Source: Sordaria brevicollis
Lineage: Eukaryota; Ascomycota; Sordariomycetes; Sordariales; Sordariaceae
DNA length: 64,000 nucleotides
Direction: 5' to 3'
NCBI GenBank assembly: GCA_033439795.1
Contig: JAUTDP010000018.1
Span: forward strand, 1 to 64,000
The notes under the pieces: model-generated
What the model was told of the DNA's origin: nothing
The model's database searches: none
The model's input: only the letters and a program-made list of their open reading frames with translations
Made by a program: the position numbers and the translations under genes
Part shown: piece after piece, positions 47,706-57,771 of the stretch
Layout: each line of letters starts with the position of its first letter
Position numbering within the stretch: position 1 is the stretch's first letter

Positions 47706-47715
47706 AAAAAAAAAA
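47706..47715 (-). terminator. RNA polymerase III terminator of tRNA-Ser
   Basis: A run of ten T on the transcribed strand lies 5 bp after the tRNA 3' end. Confidence 0.85.
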
Positions 47716-47720
47716 GATTT

Positions 47721-47802
47721 CGACGTGGGCCTGATTCGAACAGACGCTCCCGAAGGAACAAGATTTCTAGTCTTGCGCGTTAGACCACTCCGCCACCACG
47801 CC
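47721..47802 (-). tRNA. tRNA-Ser(AGA)
   Basis: 82 nt on the minus strand fold as a class II tRNA. The acceptor stem GGCGTGG pairs with CCACGTC (one G-U pair) and has discriminator G. The anticodon stem CAAGA/TCTTG encloses the loop CTAGAAA with anticodon AGA. A long variable arm (CTTCGG-containing) is typical for serine, and the T loop is TTCGAAT. There is no intron. The A and B box promoters are internal, and a T-run terminator follows. Confidence 0.92.
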
Positions 47803-48570
47803 AATTGCTTGCTGCTTGATGATTTCCCTCTTCGGAAGTTGTACTTATAATTACAACACAGCACTCCACATTGGTGCAACTTGCACCAGTTCTCACCACT
47901 TCCAGAGATTTCTCGACGGTAGATGTTGGTATCCTACCACCTTCAATTATATTCCGTGTATATTATGGTAGGCCTTAACTAATTTATTGTGCTTGGGGGT
48001 ATGTTTTCCTTACACGCAAAATGCGTATTCCAGGATCCATAGAGGTACTTTCCAGGGGCATTCATTACCTAGTGCACAACGATTAGGCGTCAATCAATAT
48101 TTGCTGCGTACTTTGAGAAAGTAACAGTAGTTATACAGCTACTAGGATAAGAACAATTATGAGAAACAATGAAGTAAAAAAAAAAAAAAAGGGGGGGGGG
48201 GGGGGGATAATCCGCATCCTGCCCTCTAGTGTGTAACAGGAACTAGGGCCTCGCACAACGACATGCTTTATTTCCATAGCCGCAATGAAGTTGAGGCGTT
48301 GGGGTTTCGCAAAGCCGAAGGCACGAATCGATCTAGGCCCAAGTAGTGGTGCCGATGTCGTGCGCCGCCCTTCTGACTTTCCCATTGACGTTGTCGACTT
48401 TATGGAGGTAGGTATTGGAAACTTCCAGGGAAGAACTTCTTCCGTTGACAATACTCCTTCCCTCCCCAATCGCAGGCATCTAGCCATAGCTTCTTCCTAG
48501 AACTAGCTAGGAGGTATGAGCTATTGTAGCCCCGAAACACTCGTTTTGAGTAACCCGCTGCGCCGGATAC
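47803..48570. other. intergenic region with homopolymer tract
   Basis: This 770-bp region lies between the tRNA and the zinc-finger-like gene. A poly(A)-poly(G) tract lies at 48176-48206. No gene supported. Confidence 0.45.
48176..48206. repeat. adjacent A15-G16 homopolymer runs
   Basis: Fifteen A are followed directly by sixteen G. The G run is exceptionally long for unique genomic DNA; its length could also be an assembly estimate. Confidence 0.85.
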
Positions 48571-49589
48571 TCAGTCTTCCTCAACCTCGTCAGGCGCAAA
48601 GCCACCAAGAAGAGCCTGACCCTCGCTGGAATTCACTGGAATTCCCTTCTTGTAAGAGAAAGGAACGGCGCGACCATGGTCGCGAACAATGTGGCAGGCA
48701 AGAGAGGCCTGGTCCGGATATTCATCCAGGCAGAGCTCTCCTGGGACACCGCCCAAAAGCGGCTCGGGGCAAAGGACGGGCTCGGGGTTATTATGCCTAG
48801 GTGCGTTGAGGAATGTGTCAGATCTTCATCTTTGCGCCTGGGTACCAGGTATTGAGGATTAAACAAGACATACACCTTCTTGTGCTGGAACAGATTTGAC
48901 TGCCACTTCTCGCAGGTCTTACACCACGAGTAGCTTTTCTTCGGGGGGCGAGCGGCCCGGTTGAATTGATCGATGGCCCAGTTGCCGGTAATGCTTTTAT
49001 GTGCCATATGTCAGTTTCAAAGAACCGTTCCAAATCCGGGAGACGCTTTAGGCTGGGGGACTTACGGAGCGGCCATATCGTTCTCCTCATCCTCCTCCAA
49101 GTTGCTCGAGACGGGTTGCTGGTGTTGAAGCTCGCGCAGAGGGACATCGGCCTGCGGGGAGGTATCGGCCTGCGAAGCGGCACCGGTCGGCGAAGCGGCA
49201 TCGGTCGGCGAACAGACATCAGCGGGCTGAGAGCTGGAAGCATCGCTCTCAGAATTGGCGTTCTCATCGATCATGTCTCGGAGATCATTGGCGACTTTCG
49301 CCTCAACTTCCTCCTCGCTAGAGACAGATCACAATGTCAGCATCTGTTACATGCAACGGAAACCTGTGGATGAGACAGCCTTTGCCTCCACTCGTCTTAC
49401 TCCATGTTATGTTCGAAGGGATCAATATCCAATGACAATTCAGCGGTGATTGCCTGGACGGCTTGCTCGTCAAGGCCACCGAGAGCTTCGTAGCCCGGGA
49501 GCATGTGGTTGTGTCTGTGATTTTACAGTTGGAGCTAGCTCATAGGAAACAGAGTGCATTATCCATAGGAGGACTTACTCGGATGACAT
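48571..49589 (-). CDS. small zinc-finger-like hypothetical protein, five exons
   Basis: Exons on the minus strand are 49589-49579 (11 nt), 49514-49401, 49317-49066, 48993-48874 and 48796-48571. Phases match and give 240 aa. The protein starts MSSEHNHMLPGYEALGG, has an acidic helix (DEEEVEAKVANDL), a disordered Ser/Pro/Ala stretch with imperfect ADTSPQADV/SPTDAASPT repeats, then SWCKTCEKWQSNLFQHKKVH, a Cys-x2-Cys-x9-His-x3-His pattern that could be a C2H2 finger. A second Cys/His cluster reads LCLDEYPDQASLACHIVRDH. The C-terminus is acidic. DNA or RNA binding is possible but only inferred. The 11-nt first exon explains why no simple ORF begins at the ATG. The donor for exon 4 was taken as GTATGT because it keeps the frame. 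Confidence 0.7.
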
Positions 49590-49807
49590 TTGAAAGCGAT
49601 GTGGAAGCAAAATTCCACAGGAAGTTGGATGACTGATCTTTGGTCCAGGAGCACCGAAATTTAGGTTGGGTCTGTGGTCGGAAGGAGAAATTTATGGAGG
49701 GGCAATGCCATTGACGAAAAAGCCATATGGCTTGAAGGTGGTGGCGACAGGCAGAAAAGAACGGAAGCCTGTACGTCCGTCCAATGGAACCAAGTAGGGC
49801 ATGCCTT

Positions 49808-50142
49808 GAGGTGCTGTGAATGGTGGTCAGGTGATCAGACCAGACAGCCCGCTACCGGGCAGGCATACCAGCCAGGTACATATGTACTACCTAGATCTGA
49901 GGTGCCCTATATGGTGGTCAGGTGATCAGACCAGACTGCCCGCTACCGGGCAGGCATACCAGCCAGGTGCTAGATCTGAGGTGCCGTGAACGGTGGTCAG
50001 GTGATCAGACCAGACAGCCCGCTACCGGGCAGGCATACCAGCCAGGTGCTAGATCTGAGGTGCCGTGAATGGTGGTCATGTGATCAGTCGAGACAGGCCC
50101 CTACCGAGAATGTTGGATTGACACCAGACCAATGTCAGATGT
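49808..50142. repeat. 79-bp minisatellite with palindromic units
   Basis: Units start at 49808 (91 bp, with an extra 12 bp), 49899, 49978 and 50057 (degenerate). Each begins GAGGTGC and contains GGTCAGGTGATCAGACC and GCCCGCTACCGGGC, both self-complementary. The first three copies differ at only a few bases. Confidence 0.92.
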
Positions 50143-50815
50143 GAGGTCCCATGAAGGGTATGTCAGGAGGCCAGCCAAGTTGTATCATCAAATTCGATTC
50201 ATGCCTAGGTGATTTGTGGATTAGCCGAGTTGAGGAGGGAGGAGACATTGTTATTACCCTGTGTTCGACAACTCTGCTACCGACGCTCCAGGACGTTGGT
50301 TGCTATGCAACCATCAGTTGCACGCTTCATGGTGTGACGCAGCGCTTGTTGAAATCGATGGTGAATAGAGGAAAGTACTGGCCTGCCCTATTGACAGTAT
50401 ATCCTTTGAGGCCCTGTTGACAGTATATATCTGCGCAGACGAAGTGACGTCTCACGGAGCTGAGCCGCGCGGTAGCTGTTGCCAGGGGCCGATGTCCGTA
50501 CCTTATAGGGCTGAAGGTACCAGGCACGTCAACGGAAGTTCATTCGAGGATTCTCCAGAGTACAGAAGTACACGAAGGGATCTGTCACAGCTTGGCAGTC
50601 ATTGGGGTATGAGTTTGGCCTGTCGTTCACTGCTCGTCGTCAGCAAGCCGTTAGAAGCGGGGGTAGGGAAGAACGTTATGGGATCAGCAAATCGGTGAAA
50701 CAATGGCTCATAGTCTGGGTAACTGGGATTGGCATACCTGGGGTTGCTGAGTGTTGAAGGCGCAGGGAAACAAACAAGCAGCAAGAGTTTGTAAATGCGG
50801 CTCTTGGATGTGAAT

Positions 50816-50895
50816 GTTGTTGTTGCTGTTGTTTTTGTTGTTGTCGTTGAGGAGGAGGAAGAAGAGGAGAAGGAGGAAGAAGAGGAGAAAGAGGA
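50816..50895. repeat. GTT/GAG-type microsatellite
   Basis: A GTT-rich run passes directly into a purine run of GAG and GAA triplets. It is low complexity, and the ORFs across it are artefacts. Confidence 0.8.
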
Positions 50896-52735
50896 ACGAG
50901 GGGCCAAAGGCACCCACAATCTTTCAAATGATGAAAGGGGACTGTCGCGTCCGGTAATTTTGGTTACCTCTACCTTCCCATTTGGTTAGTGCTTGGTGGC
51001 CTACTTAGGCACGTGCAGCATTTTCTCCCTGCGGCAGCCCTCGAGATTACACGATTTGATTCGTCGTGGTTCGGGGACGGGTTAGGAGAGGCTGTGGCGT
51101 ACCAGAGAGGATGACCCTCTGGTCTGTGGCTCGTGGCAGGGCCCTGGCAAGATCAGATCGTCCTTTCCTCCGAGAGGACTGGATGTCGTTGAATGCACCT
51201 AGCTCCATCTCCCCGCCAAGTGTACGGGAGAGTTTGCTCTCAGATACGTGTGGCACAGATGAGCCAGGTTGCAAGGCCCAGAACCAGACTCTTGAAGATG
51301 TGACCCGAGAGTGGTATGTTCCTAGTTGTCGGGTCACTGGGTCGGCGCACAAAAGCTTGACGATGGAAACTCGGTCTTCTTGGGCCTCATCCTGCAGAAC
51401 CAGACTCATGATGAGGCGCGAAGGTTATCTTCCGTCTCGTCGAATCGCTGTCCTTTCGTTCTGCCATCCGCTTCTCAATTTCGAGATCAAGCTGTCGTCC
51501 CGAACACTTCCCTTTCTAGAAAGCTTTCATCCGGAACTCAGAGTCGAGATCCAGTTCCAGAACATCAAGTAAGACACTCAAGGTCAGATGCTTTTAGAGT
51601 ATCAGACTTCACATTGTGTGTAGCGCACTCGGTCGTACATTTCTCCACAACTCATGGTGAATGAACCATGTCTCGGCTATGATCAGGACGACTGGACGAC
51701 TGCCCTCCAGGCAGCGTAAGCTTCCAGCAGCTTTTCGGGATGCACGAAGCCGAAGTGGTGTGACAGGTAACAGGACCCGATAGATTGGGTGAAGAAGCAG
51801 TGAAATGTGCTTCCAGGCACAGCCAAGGCGTTGTCACGATGCTTGGCTGGATGAGGAGTGTCGTAGGTGAAGCAAATTGATGTTCGAGAACAAAGGTCGC
51901 TGTGATCGTCCGTCCACAGGGTCCTATGACGTTGTCCACTAGATGCAGCAAAGATCTTCCATGTGACGGAGTGGACATCCGACGATCAGGGCGGGCTGGG
52001 GATTTTGATAGCTGGATGTGGAGAAAACGATTTAAAGACATCAACATTAACCGGTCGAGACTCCAGGCGACCAGATTGATCCGACGATCTCGAGATCTTA
52101 GCGTACGTCAACAATCTCGTGGAACAGGACCATCTTCTGTCGCTTCCTCTTTGATGTTTGATGCGTACTGGAACTCAGGGTTCCATGATCCGGACGATGG
52201 ACGAAAGAGCACAGGCGTAAGGGTCCTACCCTGACGATCTCCAGGATCCATGATGATGCCTATCGAGGAGCAAGCGTGCAAAAACGTGCTTTAAGTTTCC
52301 CGTCCGGATCGTTGTTCTGACGTAGGACTGGATAACGCAGCATAAAGAGCAAGTTGCACCGTCCTGACTTGTTCGACAATATGAGAACACGATCACAACG
52401 ACGCCTCGGCACATGGTATTCACAAGAATCCCATGTTTCATCGAACCTAGGAACCTAAACCCTTTTGTCACCTCACAGCGCTCTGTCCAGAAATATTGTT
52501 TCAGAGGTAAGTCCTTCACCACTGCTTTGATCCAAAGGATGGGTCTGTCCAAGACTTACCAAACGATCGTTGCTGATGCTCTTGCTTGCAGGTGAAGTAA
52601 TACTTCCATCGATCACAGCGGTGAATCGTTGAACGAACGGTACCTGTTGGTTCAAAGCCTACCAGTCCGTTCATCTGAGGGCTTGTGACCTAAACTTTGA
52701 CTGTTACTCTGATTGAGTCAGCCTCCGGACCTTCG

Positions 52736-52767
52736 GTCCCGCAACTTTGCGCAACTTTGCGCAACTT
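52736..52767. repeat. 10-bp tandem repeat near the GH43 promoter
   Basis: GCAACTTTGC is repeated nearly three times in tandem, about 290 bp upstream of the GH43 ATG. Confidence 0.7.
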
Positions 52768-52849
52768 CACCAAGACCAGCATCTGATATCGAGACTCGTG
52801 ACTACATATCTACTGCGAACGAAACTCTCCGGCAGCAGAGCTCGGCGGC

Positions 52850-52858
52850 CTATATAAA
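52850..52858 (+). promoter_or_regulatory. TATA box of the GH43 gene
   Basis: CTATATAAAC lies about 200 bp upstream of the ATG at 53052, at the usual distance for a fungal gene with a 100-170 bp leader. Confidence 0.6.
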
Positions 52859-53051
52859 CCTCCCTAATCTCGATCCTTGACAACCTGTATTTCCCCTTCC
52901 ACAACGACAAAAACCGGCACTCCCACGTATCAGAGCAGAAACCGTTAGCTTTACTCGAATATCATTGCCAATTTCGCTCTCGATAGCATCCTTCCCATCA
53001 ACAGTTTTATGAGCCTGCTAGTGAAGAGTCGAACATCGAAGAATCTCCATC

Positions 53052-54035
53052 ATGCAGCTCACAACTCTCCTTTCCGCCATTGCGGCACTGGCCATGGACC
53101 CCCTGGCCACCTTGGCTGCCCCGGTTGAGACCCTGGGAAACAGGGACTTCCCCGACCCAGCTATTACCCTTGACCTTCGCACTCACGAGTGGTACGCCTT
53201 CGCTACGCAAGGCAACGACAAAAACGTTCAGGCTGCCTACAGCCCCCATCCGCACGACGGCGGTTGGACCTATGTCGAGCATGACCTCCTCCCGACTCCG
53301 GGCAAGTGGGTCAATCAAGACCAGCCCGACATCTGGGCCCCCGATGTGCACTACTTCGAGGCCACCGACTCGTTTGTGATGTACTACTCCGGCGTTCTGG
53401 CGGGCTCCCCTTACCACTGCATTGGCATTGCCACGGCAGAGAACATCACTGGCCCGTACGAGGCCCTCGATGAGCCCTTTGCCTGCCCCGACTCCGAGGG
53501 CGGTGCCATTGACCCAAGTGGCTTCCTCGACCCCGTTGACGGCTCTTTCTTCGTGGTATATAAGGTCGACGGCAGCTCCAAGGGACCCGGTGGTCCTTGC
53601 GGTAACGGCGATCCTCCTGGCGAGCCGACCCCCTTCCGTCTCCAGCGAGTCAACGAGAGTGACGGCATTACTCCCATTGGCCAGTATACCGAGATCCTGG
53701 ACCGCGATCCGGAGCAGGATGGCCCGCTCATTGAGGCACCTAACCTCATCCGCACGTGGAACGGTACGTTTGTGTTGTTTTACTCGTCCCACTGTTACAA
53801 CACTCCGGATTACGACATCAAGTATGCGACAGCCAACAAGATCGAGGGACCGTACGAGCGTCGTGGAGAGTTGATGGGCCCAAATACCAACAAGTTCGGC
53901 TTTGATGGCCCTGGAGGAGCGAGCAGTGTCCGTGACGGAACCATGGTATTTCACGCCAATTGCGATGCCGGCCGTTGCATGTATGTGACGGAGTTTGACA
54001 TTGAGGAGGACGGTATCGTGACGCTCGCGGAGTGA
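53052..54035 (+). CDS. secreted glycoside hydrolase family 43 protein
   Basis: Intronless, 327 aa. Residues 1-22 form a signal peptide ending ATLAAP. The five-bladed propeller enzyme family GH43 (arabinanases, arabinofuranosidases, xylosidases) is recognised by the general base Asp in RDFPDPAI near residue 35, WAPDVHYF, the pKa-modulating Asp in GAIDPSGFLDP, and the general acid Glu in GPLIEAPNLI near residue 227. FVLFYSSHCYNTPDY and the terminal FDGPGGASS follow the family pattern. It likely acts outside the cell on arabinose- or xylose-containing plant polysaccharides; exact specificity cannot be read from sequence. The signal peptide has an unusual Met-Asp-Pro within its hydrophobic core. 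It is convergent with the MFS gene, 270 bp away. Confidence 0.9.
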   Translation: MQLTTLLSAIAALAMDPLATLAAPVETLGNRDFPDPAITLDLRTHEWYAFATQGNDKNVQAAYSPHPHDGGWTYVEHDLLPTPGKWVNQDQPDIWAPDVHYFEATDSFVMYYSGVLAGSPYHCIGIATAENITGPYEALDEPFACPDSEGGAIDPSGFLDPVDGSFFVVYKVDGSSKGPGGPCGNGDPPGEPTPFRLQRVNESDGITPIGQYTEILDRDPEQDGPLIEAPNLIRTWNGTFVLFYSSHCYNTPDYDIKYATANKIEGPYERRGELMGPNTNKFGFDGPGGASSVRDGTMVFHANCDAGRCMYVTEFDIEEDGIVTLAE

Positions 54036-54305
54036 CCTGGTCATCGAATTGATCAGCACAAGTCATGGAGTTAGGACAAGGAAGAGAAGAATATGGAGTT
54101 GTCGGAAACAGCGTTGGCTTAAGGACACATACAGGAGGAATTCGCGGTATTTAGTTTGGCTTTGCTCAGATCTGGTAGTTAGCGACAGGCGTATGGCGGT
54201 TAACTGATGAATACAATGATCTTCAAACAACATTATTTTGACCCATGAGACAACACGATAAAGTAATAGGTACGCAAAAAAAAACCAAAGGCACAGAACT
54301 TGCCC

Positions 54306-55898
54306 TCAACGACGTTCAGAATGCATCTCGGGGTCCGTATTTGACTCCGACGATCTCTCTGTACGCCATTTCATACCTTTCCAACGCAACATCACGATGG
54401 CAGCGACACCAAAGCTGCCACTCCATGTACCAAGAATGGTGAAATACCATCCTCTCCCAACAGAGTCTAACAGTGGTTGCAAGATTGCCACACCACCAGC
54501 AGCCATTGCACAGCGTGTGATGCTAGTGGTGGCCGCAGCAGTGCTTGGGCTGTGCGGAAAGCTGTCAACGAGGAGTGTGCTATACGTTGTGTAGAAGAAT
54601 GTGCTCCAGAAACCTTGCAAGAATTGTATCACCAAAGGAAGTGCAGGATGCAGAGCACTGGATGTAAGCCATCCATAGCCGACTACCGTACCAGTGGATA
54701 TGATGAGCATCCAGAAGCTGCTCTTGGTTCTTGCCTTCTCTAGTGGAAAGTGGAGGAGGTCATCTCCTGTGGCTTTGTTGACAGGACGACCATTTTGGAA
54801 AGCGGTTACTTTGTAGTTGTGGTCCATGACTAGTCCCGTTATGTAGCTCCCTGTGATGATACCAACCCCACGCGGTAGGTAGGCCAGTCCGATCTGCAGC
54901 TCGTTAAAACCATATATGTCCTTGAAGGTGTCTGGAATTGCTGCTACCATGGAATAGTCGACGGTGTAGAAGGATCCATGCACCCAGAGTGTCAGGAAAG
55001 TGTCCTTGTAGAAGATCATCCGGAAGCAGGCGATAATATTCCTCAGCCCGTACCAATCGGACCTTGTAGTTGCGTTAAAGCCTTTGCTTGTACCGTTAGT
55101 GGGCGGTGGGAACTTTCCGACTTGTCGCTGTGTATCCTTTCGCCGGGATAGATATCTCGTTGCCAAACCCCAAAAGCTGAGCTGCCACCATTTGAACAGG
55201 TCGCTGTCACTGCCATTGCCAACCAGGGATCTTGCCGTTTCCGGGAGGAAAAGGCCAACGCCGAAAAATAGTACAATACCGACAATAACAAGGGCCCAAA
55301 ACACCCACGTATGACTTCCGCTTGTATAGGCAACGGCTCCTCCAACTATGGGCCCTACACAAGCGCCGAGGTTGAGCGCCATGCTGATGGGTCCGAGCAT
55401 GCGGCCTCTCTCACTGGGTAGGCAGACATCGGCCACGATACCAAAGCTGATGGCGTAGGCAGCACTGGCACCGAGGCTTTGCAAGGCTCGAAGGGTGATG
55501 AGGGCGGGATAACTGTCATTGTTGGCGGCGAGTCCAATGTTTCCCACGACGTAGAGGGCCAAAGTCAAGAGGAAGAAAGGGCGACGTCCATGGGTGTCGG
55601 AGAGGGGACCAAAGATGACGGGAGAGATGGCCTGGAAAATGATGTAGACGGTCAGCGTCAAGTTGATGGCTTGGGCCGAAACTCGAAAGTGTTCCCGCAG
55701 AATAGGCAAAAGGGGAAAATAAATGGTCGCGGTAAGGGGAGACGTGATGGTGGACAAGCCCAGAAGAAGCTGCAGTTGCCGCAGCTGGGAGCGGGTAAAC
55801 GACGTGTAACTCGTGAGGGCTGAATCATTGTCATTGGTCTTTTCTTTTCTGTTTTCGACTTCCGGCTCCTTGGAACGAGAATCGCCGGCGTCTCCCAT
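54306..55898 (-). CDS. MFS transporter, DHA1 family
   Basis: Intronless, 530 aa with 12 predicted membrane segments. The N-terminal cytosolic tail is charged. TM1 onward reads LQLLLGLSTITSPLTATIYFPLLP, and the loop 2-3 motif GPLSDTHGRRP (DHA motif A) is intact. TM4 carries RALQSLGASAAYAI (motif B), and TM5 has the GPIVGGAV antiporter motif C. A long cytosolic loop separates the halves. The sequence resembles the Qdr/Aqr group of fungal H+-coupled drug and polyamine or organic-acid exporters at the plasma membrane. Substrate unknown. The start MGDAGDSRSKE is the first ATG and lies 100 bp upstream of the first TM. Confidence 0.9.
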   Translation of the reverse strand: MGDAGDSRSKEPEVENRKEKTNDNDSALTSYTSFTRSQLRQLQLLLGLSTITSPLTATIYFPLLPILREHFRVSAQAINLTLTVYIIFQAISPVIFGPLSDTHGRRPFFLLTLALYVVGNIGLAANNDSYPALITLRALQSLGASAAYAISFGIVADVCLPSERGRMLGPISMALNLGACVGPIVGGAVAYTSGSHTWVFWALVIVGIVLFFGVGLFLPETARSLVGNGSDSDLFKWWQLSFWGLATRYLSRRKDTQRQVGKFPPPTNGTSKGFNATTRSDWYGLRNIIACFRMIFYKDTFLTLWVHGSFYTVDYSMVAAIPDTFKDIYGFNELQIGLAYLPRGVGIITGSYITGLVMDHNYKVTAFQNGRPVNKATGDDLLHFPLEKARTKSSFWMLIISTGTVVGYGWLTSSALHPALPLVIQFLQGFWSTFFYTTYSTLLVDSFPHSPSTAAATTSITRCAMAAGGVAILQPLLDSVGRGWYFTILGTWSGSFGVAAIVMLRWKGMKWRTERSSESNTDPEMHSERR

Positions 55899-56508
55899 GT
55901 TGAAAGGTGAAAATCAAGGTAGACACAGGAATGTCGAAATCGCAGCCGTGCAAGTGCAAAGGTCAAAAATGGAGGACGTGCCTGATGCCCGGGAGTGCCC
56001 CGACCTTTTGCGGCGGGTACCCCTGAAAACCAGGCGCAATTGTACCTACGGAAGTTACACTAAGGTGGCCTGGAGCAAACGCCCGGGACCTGAAGGAGCA
56101 CCCGGCCGCAGGGGCACTCCCGTTCTGGGGCATCCTGCCTGCAGCTGTTCAGTTGCCTGTCAGTGCGGGGTAATAGTGGAAGTCGAGCGCCAATGACGCC
56201 GGGGCCGGGAAAGGGCGAATGCGGGAACGGCACGACACCAGGGGCACTCCGCACTCATCGACACTGCATTCTCATCACGGCGTTGGATGGACTTCATCAA
56301 AGTAATCAATTGACGAACGAATACATGCTGTGCATTTGTGTCCCTTAGCCGTCTTGAATGATTTCTTGAACTCGAACATCACACTCTTTGCGACATCACC
56401 GGATGGGTTTCGGTCAACTCTAAAAGTACGTCGCCCCTGCATCTTGCTCTGGTGAACCCACCCTTCTTTCCCTTCAGCCTGTCAGTCGCGCCTTCCAAAT
56501 TACACTGC
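55899..56508. other. intergenic region with inverted GGGGCACTCC words
   Basis: This 610-bp region holds the MFS promoter and the 3' end of the kinase gene. The word GGGCACTCC occurs inverted near 55993 and direct near 56113 and 56240. No gene is seen. Confidence 0.4.
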
Positions 56509-57771
56509 TCATTCTGAATCAGAATCCACATCAGAGGCAGCAGCCAGGTTGTGGTTCTTCTCTGAAGGCAGTACAGCCATCTGGTCCTTCTCGATTCTCG
56601 GCGGACCTTCGTTCTGTTCGAAAGGGGCGTACTTGTCTATGAGATAGTACATGTCCGAATAGGCTCTTGAAACACTAAAGGTCAGCAATGATCATTCGAT
56701 GTCAATCCTGAGATGGGCCACATACTGCTGTCTCACGGCCGTTCCAGAAGTGGTGTGGTTGACGGAGTAGATCACATTGTAGTAAACGCTGTAGAGCCGA
56801 TTTCGATCCTCCCACTCCTTTCTGGGCTCGCTTCTTTTGTTGTAAAGATTGTACGTGTCGGTATAGATTGGGTCGCTAATCTTGTTGTAGTTGCAACGCC
56901 AGTCCGCCACGTCCATCTCGTGGTGGGCATAAAAGCAAGCCGCGTCAAAGACATAGATGTTTCCATTGTCGAGCGAGGTCCCGCTATTTCCCTCCCACAA
57001 GTCACCATGGATCAAGCTAGGCTTTACCACACGACCGCCCTCCACAAGAGCGTCCAAAAGCCTTGGAATCACCCGGTCAATGAACTGTTTCCCGACAGTT
57101 TCCATGTCATTCCAATGGCCGTTGACCTCAAAGTCTTGGGAGATGACGTTCTGGAGCAGCTTGATGAAGAAGGTGGTCCAGCTGCTTTCCCACTCAACAA
57201 GCTGTGGTATACGACCCTGGCAGGTTGTCACATGGAAGCCAAACTGGCCCGTTGGAGACTTGCTTTCGCGATGGAGACGAGCTAGCCTTGAACATAGCTT
57301 GTCGGGATCCGGCATCCCCTCGTGCATCTCGATGTATTCGGCGAGGAAGTAGTACGCCTCAGGCTCCGCCGCATTGTATTTGCCCCAACTGTGAGGCTTG
57401 GGAACAAAATCAGGGGCCGAGTTGTAGAGTTCGGACATGGCGTTGAACTCCCCTTCCATCATGGTGCGGCCGTGGCTCCCCGGAGCAGACTTGATGAAAA
57501 ACCGTTCCTTGGTACCATTTGGGAGGCTTAGGAGGAGGCGAGCGGTTACTGTCCAAGCTGATTGTCCAAAGTGGTGAGCTGATATGACTTTAGTGCCGCT
57601 AGGGAATTGGCTGAGGACACTCGGGTCAACTCTGAAGTCTCCAATGTACGGAGGAGAAGCAACCTTGGATCGCTCAAGGAGAAGCGGCAGCTCCAAACTC
57701 ATGTTGGGCTTCTCGAATTGCTGGGGTTCCTTATGATAGGGTAATGCTCGTCGGTATATCAGGTGGACCAA
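56509..57771 (-). CDS. fructosamine/ketosamine-3-kinase-like protein
   Basis: Two exons, 57771-56726 and 56674-56509 (51-bp GTATGT...TAG intron), give 403 aa. The APH-like kinase fold is clear: RFFIKSAPGSHGRTMMEGEF with the ATP-site Lys and Glu, FLAEYIEM hinge, LARLHRESKSPTGQFGFHV, the catalytic loop LIHGDLWEGNSG near residue 253 and the metal-binding Asp in YVFDAACFYAHHEMDVADWR. Fungal members are grouped with fructosamine kinases, which phosphorylate glycated amines for protein deglycation; activity here is inferred. The last exon (HVSRAYSDMYYLIDKYAPF and an acidic SDVDSDSE end) replaces the short read-through tail and restores the family C-terminus. A second in-frame Met (MSLELPLL) 23 codons later could be the real start. 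Confidence 0.87.

Larger units (their letters stand above)
49590..53051. other. 3.4-kb gene-poor region with repeats
   Basis: This holds the 79-bp minisatellite (49808-50142), a trinucleotide tract (50816-50895) and the GH43 promoter. Frames such as 51066-51572 show no coding character. I find no gene. Confidence 0.45.

Noticed and set aside
51066..51572. 168-residue plus-strand ORF
   Set aside because: No recognisable domain, overlapping open frames on the opposite strand and no coding pattern. Treated as chance.
53007..54059. 350-residue minus-strand ORF over the GH43 gene
   Set aside because: It is antisense to a clear secreted glycosidase with catalytic residues on the plus strand.
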